From Uranotaenia lowii (lineage: Eukaryota > Arthropoda > Insecta > Diptera > Culicidae), in NCBI RefSeq assembly GCF_029784155.1, contig NC_073692.1, positions 373,740,813 to 373,804,812 on the forward strand: 64,000 nt of DNA, written 5' to 3'. Below, one piece after another: positions 22,900 to 35,362 of this stretch (positions are counted from its first letter, which is position 1; each line of letters opens with the position of its first letter). The notes under the pieces were generated by a model. That model had not been told where the DNA came from, did not search any database, and saw only the letters and a list, made by a program, of their open reading frames with translations. Position numbers and translations under genes: made by a program.

Positions 22900-25800
22900 T
22901 CAGAAATTGTAAAAAAATCCAAAACTTACAGAAAATAAAAAAAAATCAGAAAGTAACAAAAAATTACAGAAAATTCTAGAAAACATCAGAATACTTTAGA
23001 GAATTACAAAAAATTTCAGAAAATTTCAGAAAATTTCAGAATAATTACAGAAAATAACTAAAAATTACAGAAAATCACGGAAAATTACAGAAAATTACAA
23101 ACATTACGTAATATTACAGAAAATTACAGAAAATAACAGCAAATTACAGAAAATTCTAGAAAATTAAAGAAAATAACAGAAAATTACAGAAAATTGCAAA
23201 AAGTTAAAGGAAATTACATAAAAGTACAGAAAAATACAGAAAATTACAGGAAATTACAAAAAACAACAAAAAATACAGAAAATTACACAAAATTACAGAA
23301 AATTACAGAAATTTACAGAAAATTCAAGAAAACGACAGAAAATTACAGAAAAACGTCGATAACTTCGAAGTATAAGTAATCGCGGTGATTACACCAAAAA
23401 TCCAAATTTAAGAAAAATACAGAAAATTACAGAAAATTTCAGAAAATTACAGATAATTATAGAAAATGACAGAAAATAACTGAAAATTTTAGAAAATTAC
23501 AAGAAACTAAAGAGAATTTCAAAAAAATTACAAAAAAAAATTAATATTGCAAAAAATTTCAGAAAATTACAGAAAATTACGGAAAATTACAGACAATTTC
23601 AGAAAATTACAGAAAAATCCATTGAAATGCGGAAAATTACAGAACTTAATAAAGAAATAGAAAATAAAAAAAAGGTCAGGAAATTGCAAAAATAACAGAA
23701 AATGACAGAATATAACAAAAATAACATAAAATACTTAAATTCACATAAAATTACAGGAAATAACAGATATTTTCAGAAAATTACGGAAAATGACAGAAAT
23801 TTCAAACAAATTCAGAAAACAACAGAAAAATACAATAAATAACAAAAAATTACAAAAAAAAGAATTACAGAAAATTACCGAAAAACACAGAAAATTACAG
23901 AACATTACAGAAACTAACTGAAAATTTCAGAAAACTTTCAAAACATACAGGAAATGACAAAAATTTACATAAAATCTCAGAAACATACAGAAAATGACAT
24001 AAAATTACAGGAAAATGAGGAAATCACAGAAAATTACAGAAAATTACGGAACATTACAGAAAATTACAAAAATTACAGAAAATTACAGAAAATAACAGAA
24101 CATTACAGAAAATTACAGAATATTACAGAAAATGCAGAAAGTTACAGAAAATTACAGAAAATTACACAAAATAACAGAAAAATTACAAAAAACAACAGAA
24201 AATACAGAAAATTTCACAAAATTACAGAAAATTACAGAAATTGCCGATAATTACAGAAAATTAAAGAAGACCACAGAAAATTACAGAAAATTTCAGAAAA
24301 TTACAGAAAATTACAGAAAATAATTGAAAATTACAGAAAATTACAGAAAATTTCAGAAAATCAAAGATAATTAAAAAAAATGCATAAAATTACAGAAAAT
24401 TACAGCAAATAACTTAAAATTATAGAAATCTACAGAAAATAAAGAATAACAGAAATTTACAGTAAATAAAGAATTACAGAAAATTACAGAAACTAACAGA
24501 AATTTTCAGAAATCTTTAAAAACGTACAGAAAATGACATAAAATATCATAAAATAATAAGTAAATGACAGAAAATTACGGAAGTCAATAGAATATTACAG
24601 AAAAAAATTCAGAAATCAGCAGAATATTCCAGAAATTACAGAAAATTACAGAAAGTCACCGAATTTTACAGAAAATAACATAAAATTACATAGAATTATA
24701 CAAACTTACAGGTGTATATACAGATTAATGATGGATTGATTGATGGATTTGTGCGAAGAAAACTAATAAACGTTCCCCATTTTTGATTCCGCAACATTTC
24801 TTTATTTAGGAGAAGTAAGACAGGGATAGAGGTAGCTCTACAATGAACTATAACATGTGCCGAAAAAGTATACTCCGGACGGGTTCGTCTATCAATTTTT
24901 ATCAATTTCCAATTTTCATATTCTTTCTCCATGAATATACAATAACACCGATATGCAAAAACCAACATTACAAAAATCAAAAACCGTTCGTCAAATACCG
25001 ATCAAGTGGTTAACTTATATAAAAAATAAAAGAAACTCAACGAAATTTCAGAAAATTACATAAAATTTTCAGAAAATAACGAAAACTTTCAGAAAATTAC
25101 AGAAAATTACAGAAATTTACAGAAATTTACAGAAAATTACAGAAAATTACAGAAAATTACAGAAAATTACAGAAAGTTACAGAAAATTACAGAAAATTAC
25201 AGAAAATTACAGAAAATTTCAGAAAATTACAGAAAATTACAGAAAATTTCAAAAAATTACTAAATCAGGAAATTACAGAAAATTGCAGAAATTTACAAAA
25301 GATTACAGAAAATTACCGAAAGTTAAAGAAAATTGCAGAAAATTTTTGTAAATTGCAAAAAAAAATTACAGAAAATTACAAAAAATCACAGAAAATTACA
25401 GAAATTTACAGAAAATTACAGATACTTATAGAAAATTTTAGAAAATTACAGAAAATTACAGAAAACTACAGAAAATTACGGAAAATTACAGAAATTTACA
25501 ATAAATTACATAAAATTACAGAAAATTACAGAAAATTACAGAAAATTACAGAAAATTACAGAAAATTACAGAAAATTACAGAAAATTACAGAAAATTATC
25601 GAAAATAACAGAAAATTACAGAAAATTACAGAAAATTACAGAAAATTACAGAAAATTACAGAAAATTACAGAAAATTACAGAAAATTACAGAAAATTACA
25701 GAAAATTACAGAAAATTACAGAAAATAAAAGAAAATTACTGAAAATTACAGAAAAATTAGAAAATCAGAAAATTACAAAAAATTACCGAAATTTACAAAA

Positions 25801-27345
25801 TATTACAGAAAATTACAGAAAATTTCCAAAAATTACTGAAAATAACAGAAAATTACAGAAAATTTCAGAAATTTACAGAAAATTACAGAAAATCACAGAA
25901 AATTAAAGAAAATTACAGAAAATTTCAGAAAATTGCAGAAAATTAAAGAAAATTTTTGAAAATTGCATAAAATTACAGAAAATTACAGCAAATAATAGAA
26001 AGTTAGAGAAAGTTACAGAAGATTACAGAAAATTTCAGAAAATTACTTAAAGTTTCATAAAAATTCAGAACTTAATAAAGAAATAGAAAAAAAGTGAAAA
26101 AAATGCAAAAATTACAGAAAATGACAGAAAATATCGAAAATTGCAGTAAAATACTTAAATTTACATAAAATTTGGAAAATAACAGATATTTTCAGAAAAT
26201 TACGGAAAGTTACAGAAAATTACAAAAAAAACAGAAAATAACAGAAATTTACAGAAAATTCAGAAAATACCGAAAATTCAGAAAATAACAGAAAATTACA
26301 GAAAGCAACAGAAAATTACATAAATTTACAGAAAATCACAGAAAATAACAGAAAATTACAGGAAATAAAAAAAAAAATTTTTTGTCAATTGGTTGAATCG
26401 AAATGGAAAATTCCAGAAAATAACAGAAAATTATTAAAAATTTTAGAAAATTACTGAAAATTACAGAAAATAACGGAAAATTTTAAGGAATTTCGGAAAA
26501 TTCTAGAAAATTTTAGAAAATTTCAGATAATTACAGAAAATAATAGAAAATAACAGATAATTTCAGAAAATTATAGAAAATCACATAAAATTACAGAAAA
26601 TAAGAGAAAAAACAGAAAATTACAGAAAATTACAAAAAATTAAGGAGCATTATAAAAATTTACAAAAAAAAACGAAAATAACAGAAAACTACAGAAAGTA
26701 ACAGTAGTACAGTAGTAAAGTAGTACAGAAAGTAAATTTCCAGAAATTTCCAGAAATTTCCAGATCTTACAGAATATAACAGAAAATTACAGAACATTAC
26801 CGAAAATTACATAAAATTACAGAAAATTACAAAAATAAACATAAAGTTACAGAATGTTACAGGAAATTGCATAAAATCACATAAAATGCAAAAAATTACA
26901 GACAATTACTAAAAACACAAAAATTTCAGAAGATTACAGCATTGACAGAAAACTACAGAAAATTAACAAAAAATTACAGTAAATGAAGAAATTTATCGGC
27001 ATATCGGTGAAAATGAATATTCTTGGAGAAAGAAAATCAGAATTGAAAATTGACGAAGCTGGGTGGAAAAGAAAAGTGTTAATTTAACAGTTGTTGAAAG
27101 AGCGTTCCAGTTTACAAAAATCAACAAAACGGTGGTTAACTTGGTTTTAAAATAACAGAAACTCACTGAAAATTACAAAAACTTACCGGAAATAACGGAA
27201 AGTTACAGAACATTACATAGGATTACAGAAAATAAGAAAGTTTCTGAAATTTCTGAAAGTTTCTGAAAATGTCCGATAATTACAGAAAATTACAGAAAAC
27301 AACAGGAAATTACATTAAATTTCAGAAAAATTACAAAAATTAAGC
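22900..27345. repeat. 10-bp satellite (ACAGAAAATT)n with higher-order structure
   Basis: About 4.4 kb built on the decamer ACAGAAAATT. Units are nearly perfect at 25110-25215 and 25440-25735 and degenerate towards both edges. Two non-satellite islands interrupt it (24700-25035 and 26985-27165). Longer segments recur: a block starting CAGAACTTAATAAAGAAATA at 23640 and 26066 (offset about 2.43 kb), and a block with TTACAAAAAACAACA near 23256 and 24184. Open frames such as repeated Glu-Asn-Tyr-Arg-Lys-Leu are repeat artefacts. Confidence 0.95.
24700..25035. other. Non-satellite island in 10-bp satellite
   Basis: About 335 bp without ACAGAAAATT units, ending with GTGGTTAACTTATATAAAAA before the array resumes. 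The second island at 26985-27165 also ends with GGTGGTTAACTT and then re-enters the array with an AGAAACTCA word, so the two islands are related and probably part of a duplicated higher-order unit. Confidence 0.7.
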
Positions 27346-27351
27346 TACGCT

Positions 27352-27470
27352 TATGCTTATGATACGTACACAGCCAGATCTTGTCAGCATCCCGGTGAAT
27401 AGTAAAAATACATTCACTATTCATCTTATCTAGGCCGGACCCACTGTGCAGTATTGGACGCAATGACTTC
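27352..27470 (+). repeat. Dispersed repeat C, copy 1
   Basis: About 120 bp containing ACACAGCCAGATCTTGTCAG, CATCCCGGTGA and CCCACTGTGCAGTATTGGAC, repeated in the same orientation at 37968-38085. Only a few differences separate the copies. Upstream words (CTTATGATAC) also match. The class is unknown; it could be a SINE or a fragment of a larger element. Confidence 0.8.
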
Positions 27471-27479
27471 ACATGTCAA

Positions 27480-30400
27480 TAAAAAGGAAAATGTTAGAAA
27501 ACTTAATCGTTTTTAGTGGTGTTTGAAAAAAAAATAATAGCAGCGCCACTTAGTTCTACGCAAAGTGTATGTTAGGAAAAAAAGAATAAAATTGTGGAAC
27601 GGTTACAAAGATGTTTTCGATTTAAGAGCCTTGAAATGCTCTTTATTCGATTGTCTATAAATTGCAAAAAAAAATTAGGGTAATCATAAGTTAAGAGTAA
27701 TAAAAAAGGGGTAAAATAATCTTACATTTTTAAGTGTTGACCGGCCCAAGTAATGCCTGAATGTCAAGTCAGTGGCTTCCATTGTTCACTGGTAAGAATT
27801 AACGTCGAAGCCGAAATTGTTGACGTTGTTCGAATTCCAGATTTATAACATAGGCATCAGGTTTTTTTTGTTTTATGGCTATGATCATTTAGTATCCGGG
27901 CACTTCATTTCGGTGATTTTTTCACATTTTTACGTTAACGTGTGTTTGAGATATTTACGGTGCAAAAAGCCATAGTAAAAATAATTTTGCACAAATTTGC
28001 TCCTTTTACGCACTTTGCGCCTCGGAAATTCATTATTTTTTACTTGAAAACTCATGAACTGTTTATTTTTTCTGATTTTTTTTTTGTCCAGATGGTTGAG
28101 AAGTATCAGGAGCCACTCTAGGATGCTTACGAAATTCAAACCAAGCATCGGAGTGGAGCCCTTGATCTCAACTATAGGAACAAATTTATGGTTATTGGGG
28201 ACAACTGAATGCAGACCTCTTAACTATGCAGTAAATCCGTTTCCGACAGGCAAAAAGTGTTGCCTGTCAAGTGGACACCCGGGAATTAACTAAAAATTAG
28301 CAGTTCCATGGATCGCAATCTGTGCAACCGGGTTTTACGCAATGTGACAGATGTGTTCTGATGGACCAAGAAATTTATGTTAAACCCGAATTTAAGAGGT
28401 CATATTCTTCGAGATGCCTACTCATGAAAAGGTTCCAACCAGATTTCAATTGATTTTTACGGATGAATTTGTGTAAAATATCACGATTTTGAAAAGGTTG
28501 AGCTTCTGTGGTAAAAATAATAAATCAATACATGGCTGAAAAAAGTGTGCAAAGATAAAAATTATATTGTATCATAAAGTAAAAGTATTTTTTGTCATCA
28601 ACGATAAATTATTTTTTTAATATTTTTACATTAAATATCATGATAATACTTTCATTTCCTCCATAGAAAGTTTTTCGATCAAATCAATAGTTTTTAAAAT
28701 ACAGAGAAATGAAACTGCCCGGAAACTAAATGATCATAGCCTTAGAAGTTCAAATTGACGAAAATCGAACAGTTCAATGCTGCCTTATGATCAGAAAATC
28801 AAGTTTTGTTTGTCCGTTCATCATTGAAACTGTAAACAATTCAAACTACGATTATTTCAAATATCAATCAACTTTTTTGAGATGGTAATTAGATATTAAG
28901 CTTGTATTACTACTACTTTAATTGCTATTACCGCCCTAGCTCAAGGTATTGCCTTAAGACGATGTCCCAAATCAATCGAAAGATGTTATCCACGGTCAAG
29001 TTTATCTTCCTTCAAGGATTCAATTACGCTCAAAGTCTATCTTCAAGGGAAACCGAATACCACTTCAACGGAAAATGTCACTCGATTCAAGTTGAAACAG
29101 CGCGCTGCGCTATGATTCAATTAGAATTTGATTAATATTGTCGAATATAAGCGCCTATTGCTTAGTCAGCTCCCAGCTACCGGAAAGCCCTTCGTTGCTC
29201 ATAAACGCACAAACGTTAGATAGTCGTTAAACTACATGTGCTCGCTGCTCTCATCCTCATTGAAGCAAGTGCTCTCGGCAGTCCAATAATGGCTAATGAG
29301 GCTCGATTTCAGCAGCTAAGTATACTATAGTATCACTGCATGCAACTTGTAGATATCATAATTCAACGCTAATTGCCACATTGCTTGTAACATTATTCAT
29401 CCCTCGGGGGCCACTTTCGGGTTCGATGTAAATTTCCAAACCACAACCAAACAACGACGTCATCGTTCAACGTGCTTCATGTGACGCATCGATTCATACA
29501 TAAGTTGCCAATAATAAATTGCTCGTTTCCCAGTCGTGATCGATTTTTCAAATTTTCATTAAATTTTTTGGAATGAGCTTGAAAAGCATTTGGATGAGAA
29601 AAAAATGATTTAATAAGAAATCCATTGCTAATTTCAAATAAATTTCTTTAAGGTTTAAAATACAATACATTATAACGACTTTTTTCAATTATCTTACGTT
29701 CAATAGGGGAAGGTTATATTTCTTGAATATAACAGAAACCACAGACACAATATTTCTTGAAGATAAGAAGAATGTAGAAGATGACTTCATTCTGGTTATC
29801 AACAAATTTTTATGTGAAAAAATAAACCATTTACTTTTAAGTTAACTCTAATTGATGCGAATTAAGTTCTTCAGGTTTTGTTTTTATTCAAACTTTATCT
29901 ATTAGAAAATTTATGATAAATTTTTTGAACTACTTGGTACAGTAGAGGGTAAAGCATGGAGAGGAAGTATGTTTCAGATATCTCAGATAGTTCAGAATGT
30001 AGGAATAGGAAAGATAAAAATTTACAAATATATAGTGATAATTCGAACTTCTGAATTATTCAGTAATTGATTTAAATCTCGTAAATTATCAAATTTTATT
30101 TCAAAATATATCAAGGAATTTTATTTTTCAATTAAATTCAATGCATTATCCAATGAAAAAAAAAATGTTTTTTTATGTCTAAGCTATACATCAAGGAGAA
30201 ACTTTCATTTTTCTTGCTTAACCTGATCTATTTTTCTAATTGAGATCAAGTAAATTTTTAGCTTATTTACTTATTTTATTGGCTGCGGGAAATTTAATCG
30301 TTTCCTGGGATTTGGAAACTCCCGTTTTTTTTATTCCCGGGTATTCCTGGTAAGGAAATCCTGGGTAGGACCCTCTAGAGTCTAGACTGAAAGTCAAACT

Positions 30401-30530
30401 TGGGAGTAACAATTCAATGCTTTTAAACTCAGTCCTTTGTCATGGTTTCCAAGTTTTTTCATCTACAATTTTTTGAGAGGGAGCCAATGGTACAAGCAAA
30501 AAAAATAATCAGATCCGAAAATGAGAGTTT
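27480..30530. other. Unassigned AT-rich region
   Basis: No recognisable gene. Open frames of 60-80 codons have no motifs. A somewhat GC-richer stretch at 28900-29500 lacks repeats and may be low-copy host sequence. I see nothing else. Confidence 0.5.
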
Positions 30531-30531
30531 C

Positions 30532-31400
30532 ATTTTGACGATTTTTTTATAAACACCCCTGAACACCCCTTATTTTGAAGGTGTGGTTGTGGGTGTAGAA
30601 TGTTGCTCCGCAATGATAAACAAAATACGACGGCCAAAGCGCGATCTCGGAGGCTGTACACGACGATGCTGACGAAGTTTGACTGCGTGGTAAAGGACGA
30701 CGAAACCTACGTCAAAGCCGACTACAAGCAGCTTCCGGGACAGGAGTTTTAAACGGCAAAAGGAAGGGGAAAGGTAGCAGATATTTTCAAGCCAAGAAAC
30801 TGTCAACGTTCGCGAAGAATATCTGGTTTGGCAAGACATCTGTACCTTTGGCTTGAAAAGCAGCATTTTCATAGCTCCTGGGACTGTCAACCAAGAAATT
30901 TACGTGAAAGAGTGTTTGAATAAACGTCTGCTGCCTTTCCTGAAGAAACACGGTTGTTCCGTACTGTTTTGGCCGGATTTGGCATCTTGCCATTACGGTA
31001 AAAAGGCCATGGAGTGGTACGCCGCCAACAACGTGCAGGTGGTTCTCAAGGATAAGAACCCTCTCAACACGCAAGAGCTGCGCCCAATTGAGAAATACTG
31101 GGCTATCGTCAAGCGGAACCTAAAGAAGACCAAAAAAAACTGCTAAGGACGAGCAGCAGTTCAAGGCAAACTGGCTTTCTGCGGCGAAGAAGGTGGACAA
31201 GGTGGCTGTACAAAATTTTATGGCAAGGGTTAAGCGTAAGGACCGGCAATTCGGATTTGGAAAAGCGGAAGCCTAACTGAATATATTTTCATTTGATACT
31301 AATTAAACTTGAAAATGAAATTTAATTTGATTTATGAAATAAACGATTTCACCGATTTACACGCGTTTTCCCTTGACCAAATTTTGACCGTATCACCCTT
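30532..31400 (+). mobile_element. DD37E Tc1/mariner element, copy 1
   Basis: The right terminal repeat is intact (TTGACCAAATTTTGACCG then TATCACCCTT) and followed by TA at 31401-31402. The left terminal repeat is lost. An internal deletion joins the 5' leader (GTAGAATGTTGCTCC, 30595-30609) straight to the middle of the transposase gene, removing what corresponds to about 39955-40268 of the copy at 39837. The 5' limit is approximate. No transposase is made here; only the right end could still be recognised in trans. Confidence 0.85.
30610..31276 (+). pseudogene. DD37E transposase, N-terminal deletion
   Basis: The DNA-binding helix-turn-helix part is missing. The catalytic part remains: VKDDETY with the first Asp, QLPGQEF followed by a stop (TAT changed to TAA at about 30750), SSIFIAPGTVNQEIY, KRLLPFLKKHGCSVLFW, then PDLASCHYG with the second Asp, and LRPIEKYWAIVKRN with the Glu. 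Counting from DLASCHYG to RPIE gives 37 residues between, the DD37E spacing reported for the mosquito ITmD37E group. Two single-base losses near 30790-30825 and another shift near 31140 break the frame, after which KDEQQFKANWLSAAKKVDK and RQFGFGKAEA complete the C terminus at 31276. Confidence 0.87.
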
Positions 31401-31485
31401 TACTCGGATTTCAAATTCAAAATTCAGCCCCCAGTGAAGTTTAAATGTTTAGACATTTGGAATAAAGCATGACGGAATAAGAAAT

Positions 31486-32544
31486 TGAGATGTACCCAAT
31501 ATTCGGGCGGCAGAATATTCGGCGCATAATACCTCCCAAAAATCGTTAAGCCGCATATTCGGCTGACCGAATAGTGTAGCTAAGTATTTGGCCGAATAGA
31601 CCGAATATATATTTTATAAAATTTTAAACAATAACAAACTTGACAATTTCTTCAGTTGATGTTGGAAAATTTTTAAAATATCCAAATGTTGAAAAAGCTA
31701 TAAAATGATCAAAACTTATGGATATATCCAGGCTTGCCCATACTTCCAACAACGAATTCGAGAAAAGTCAGATCTGACCGGAATGCTAAAATATTTTTTA
31801 AAACTTTCCGAATTCTACCCCGGTTTATTCAGATTATTTGCTTAATCAAATAAAACTTCTCAAATTTCTCTTATAAAATTTTGAATTTTGCGTTCACAAA
31901 TGATTAAGAGTAAATTTAAAAATGAACATTAATTTTTGTTATATCCAAAGATACGATTTTTACACACTTCTGCAGAAGCAGTTGTTCGATGAAAACTTCA
32001 AATTTCTAGTACCTAATTTACTATATTTTTCAATTTTTTTGTTTGAGAATAATGTTCAGATTCGGTTCAGGTTTGTCCTTAAATTTTACAAAAAAAAACT
32101 ATCCAGAATTTCTCAGCCGTGTGGCAGAAAGAATGGTATGATTAAGGTAAAAGATTGCTCTTTTTAACAACTATTTTGAAGACATCTTGCTTCAATTAGA
32201 CATTCATCTAATCCGATATCTAATAGGCAACTTCGAATAGCTTGGTTACTGTTTCAACATGTTTTTTCCAGATTTCACTGGAACCAATCTTTTTGGTGAT
32301 AAACGCCCTAGAAGCGACAAGTCGTCTAATGTCCTTTCAGCTTTTGGCGACATTTTGAAAGTCTGAACGAAATTGTGATATACATCTGGTTGAATATAAA
32401 TAATCGACCCAAAAACATAAGGGAGCATTCAGATCGATTAAATAGAAGAAAAATGAAATAACTGGTTTTGTTTTCAACAGAATATTTGACCGAATATTCG
32501 ACCGGTCAATATTCAGTAATTCAGCCAACACGGTACATCTCTAC
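31486..32544. mobile_element. hAT-like miniature element (AATATTCGG-rich ends)
   Basis: A 1059-bp non-coding element flanked by the 8-bp duplication TAAGAAAT (31478-31485 and 32545-32552). Ends are short inverted repeats, TGAGATGTACC against GTAGAGATGTACC. Both subterminal regions are dense in GAATATTCGG-type words (31495-31610 and 32480-32515). An 8-bp duplication with such ends is typical of the hAT superfamily. Dispersed repeat B copy 2 (31715-31865) lies inside. No transposase frame is present. Confidence 0.75.
31715..31865 (-). repeat. Dispersed repeat B, copy 2
   Basis: Reverse-complement partner of 15895-16062, sharing the blocks ending in GGCAAGCCTGGATATATCC and GATTAAGCAAATAATCTGAA. 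It lies within the hAT-like element 31486-32544. Confidence 0.7.
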
Positions 32545-32552
32545 TAAGAAAT

Positions 32553-33406
32553 ATAGCTTAGAAGACAGATTTCATTTTATCAGTTATTTTTTCGGCTATA
32601 TCGATGAAATGTTATATTGTGGTGGAAAGGAAGGTACCCCCTAATTCTGTTATCTTCCGGTTTTAGTTGAGTCCTCAAAGGAAAAAAACTGTACTATTTT
32701 AAACAGTAGGGGAGAGTTGGGATACTTGATCCTTGGGGATACATGATTCCTTCGCTAAATCTCGAAACCGGAATGTCTTACAAATATCAAATGTTCTAGA
32801 ATCATATGCCAAATAGAACAAAACAACAATGCAGTTATCTTAATAAATTTTTAAAATTTTATTACTCTGAGTTATTGAACATTGTTTGAAAAATTTAACA
32901 AAATGTTTTTTCAATATCTTTTTTTATCACTTTTAAATGTTTCTCACATGAAAAAAATTATAATAAAAAAATTTATTCCAATATGTCAATCGTTAGCATA
33001 CAATATGAACTTGATAATGCTATATTTTCAAAGCAATAGTAAACTCTCATTTCAGTTTTCCAAAATGTATGTATGGGTATAACTGATCTCTAGAGTCCAA
33101 AAAGATATATTTTTCTTCTGAATAGATCGTGATCATTGGTTATCATGAAATTACTAATATCTGTCTAATAACTAATGTTTATCCAGTAATTATCTGTTAA
33201 ATAGACTGAAAATTCTGTATTTAGCTTAGCTTTGCTGGATTAACTATCCACATCCACTTTAAACCGTAAAACCCGAAATGCATGGTTGTTGAAAATGTAT
33301 GCATTGCTTGTCCCAAAAACATATTATGATAACAATCGCTTCGAAGTCCACGATCGCTGGCATGGCTCAGTAGAACAAGTAGAACACATTGCCAATTGGT
33401 TGCTAC
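32553..33406. other. Unassigned AT-rich region
   Basis: No gene seen. GTAGGGGAGAGTTGGGATAC at about 32707-32726 begins like the inverted repeats of the element at 56175 (TAGGGGAGAAC), so it may be one end of a related miniature element; no partner end was found. Confidence 0.45.
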
Positions 33407-33600
33407 TCCGTGATTGACCGAGGCCATCAATTTTGTTCAGAGGTCAAATGAATGATGCTTGAGATTAGCAGCTCATTCACACTGCACAAAACTGATGCTC
33501 TCTCTTTTAACGTCAATAACGGTGCCGGCCACGTCCTAGTAGTCAATAGATAGATTGGAAGAAAAAGAAAAGGATGAAAGATCTATTTTTTTGCTTTAGG
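33407..33600 (-). repeat. Dispersed repeat A, copy 2
   Basis: Reverse-complement partner of 3655-3830. The blocks GAGGCCATCAATTTTGTT, CAATAACGGTG and GGCCACGTCCTAGTAGTC occur in mirrored order, with an additional segment of about 45 bp absent from the other copy. Confidence 0.7.
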
Positions 33601-33951
33601 ACCGAGGTTACCTCTGCATCCTAGCAAAACAATTTTGGTTGGGAGAGGGGTTTAAGGAATTGATTTGGAGACACTTTTAACTAGTGTTACAGTGAACCTT
33701 AAAAATTATTTTCCTAACTCTTATTGGTTCCTATTGGAAGCTTTCAGTTCATTAAAAGGCTTGAGTATGAAGGGACTCTAAAAATTCTTGTTTCTTATTG
33801 CTTCGTATTTCGAGTGAAAATTTTAATGCATAGTGTCTATCAAATTTCATCATGTTTCCATTTAATAGTTTTTCCCAACCTAAGCAATAAACGTTTATCT
33901 TTACTACTTTACTACAAAGTTTGTATCTGTATCATAGGGCATTTTCTTAAC

Positions 33952-34538
33952 AGCTGGGGATTTTTTTTTATTATCTGACAATTTGCGCCGGGGGTCTTCA
34001 GATTTTCCCCAAAATTGAAAATTTGGTTCATTTTTGCAACAAAAACACATGTATTTTTTCAGATTTCTAACATTTTTATTTTTTGAGATAGCTTCGGTTA
34101 GATTTTTTTGTCAATAAAAAATAACCATTTTTCAAAGCTACATAACTCTGTTATTTTTCAACGGAAATTATAAAATAGCACATCAAAATGCATTGAAATT
34201 TTATCAGCTTTCCAAATAAAATAGCTGGAAAAAAATAAATAAAGACCTTCAACATGAAAAGTTGTAAATAAACTTTAAATGGCGTCTAAAAGTATCGGCT
34301 GCACCACCGAACATTTTGCAAAAAATACCATTGAATAGCTCAATTTATGATGCAACTTTCATCTGAAGACACCAAAGTGGGCCATCAACTCCTTGAAGAG
34401 TTATGAAAGAAATAATGACGATAAATCTCTTTTTTTGCGACGAAAACAAACAATGGTCGAACAACTGCACACACATATGAAGTTAGCGCGCACTTCTAAC
34501 AACGTGGAAACAAAAGAACTTACCAAAGCAGGTAAAAA
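33952..34538 (+). repeat. Left arm of long inverted repeat
   Basis: Outer end AGCTGGGGATTTTTTTTT, inner end near AACAAAAGAA...AAAGCAGGTAAAAA. Its reverse complement is 37106-37695. Confidence 0.88.
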
Positions 34539-35362
34539 GCACTACTGACTTAACATTTTAACATAACTGACTTAAAATTTTAACCAAAATTCTTAGTATC
34601 GTATTGTTAAAGTGATATAACAAATAATGGAAATGTTGCTTTTACAACTTGGTCATATGCTATATAACTTATTAACTTCTCGATCAAACATCATTGTGAA
34701 GCATAATCAATGCCAATAGTAGAAGGTTCAGTCCCTGTGTTTGGGATCACAAAAATGTGATTAAAAAAATGAAATATAGACGTGCTTTACATAGTTTTTA
34801 TATCGGGAGCTAAGCACTGGACACCAAAATCCTTTCCCATTGATCATTAACAAAGAGTGTGGCACAAATGTAGAAATAATCGAAGAGCTCAGTATGGCCA
34901 GCCCAGGCTGTAAACAGCATCATTCCCATGGTAGGTAATATGACATTGAAAATATAATACTTTTACCGTATTCGTTTTCTCCATTCGCCCAGTTTTGAGG
35001 TTTACCATACTAGAACGAACATAGTTTGTCATCACTGTTTTGCTACCTCGATCAAACAAATCTTGAGTGTTCCACCGTCCATTTTAAATCAAATCAATTA
35101 CGAATGCAAAACTGAGCGCATAAACTTCTAAAAATGACAGCAAAATTTGCAAAACTTGTTGTGACCTGGTGCAAAACTGGGTATAAACGAATACGTTATT
35201 AGATTTTTGGATATAACATGAAGTCAGTTTAGCTGCAACACTCTACCGCCCCTACTTTCATAACAGTCCCATATGCAAAAACAAGCAAGCGAGAAAATCA
35301 GCTTTTCCTGTTTTGTAATACATTCTTAAATTGTGATCACCATTTTTGGCATAAACGGAAAT

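Noticed and set aside
23194..25742. Open frames rich in Glu-Asn-Tyr-Arg-Lys in 23.2-25.7 kb
   Set aside because: Direct translation of the ACAGAAAATT satellite; no start context or domain.
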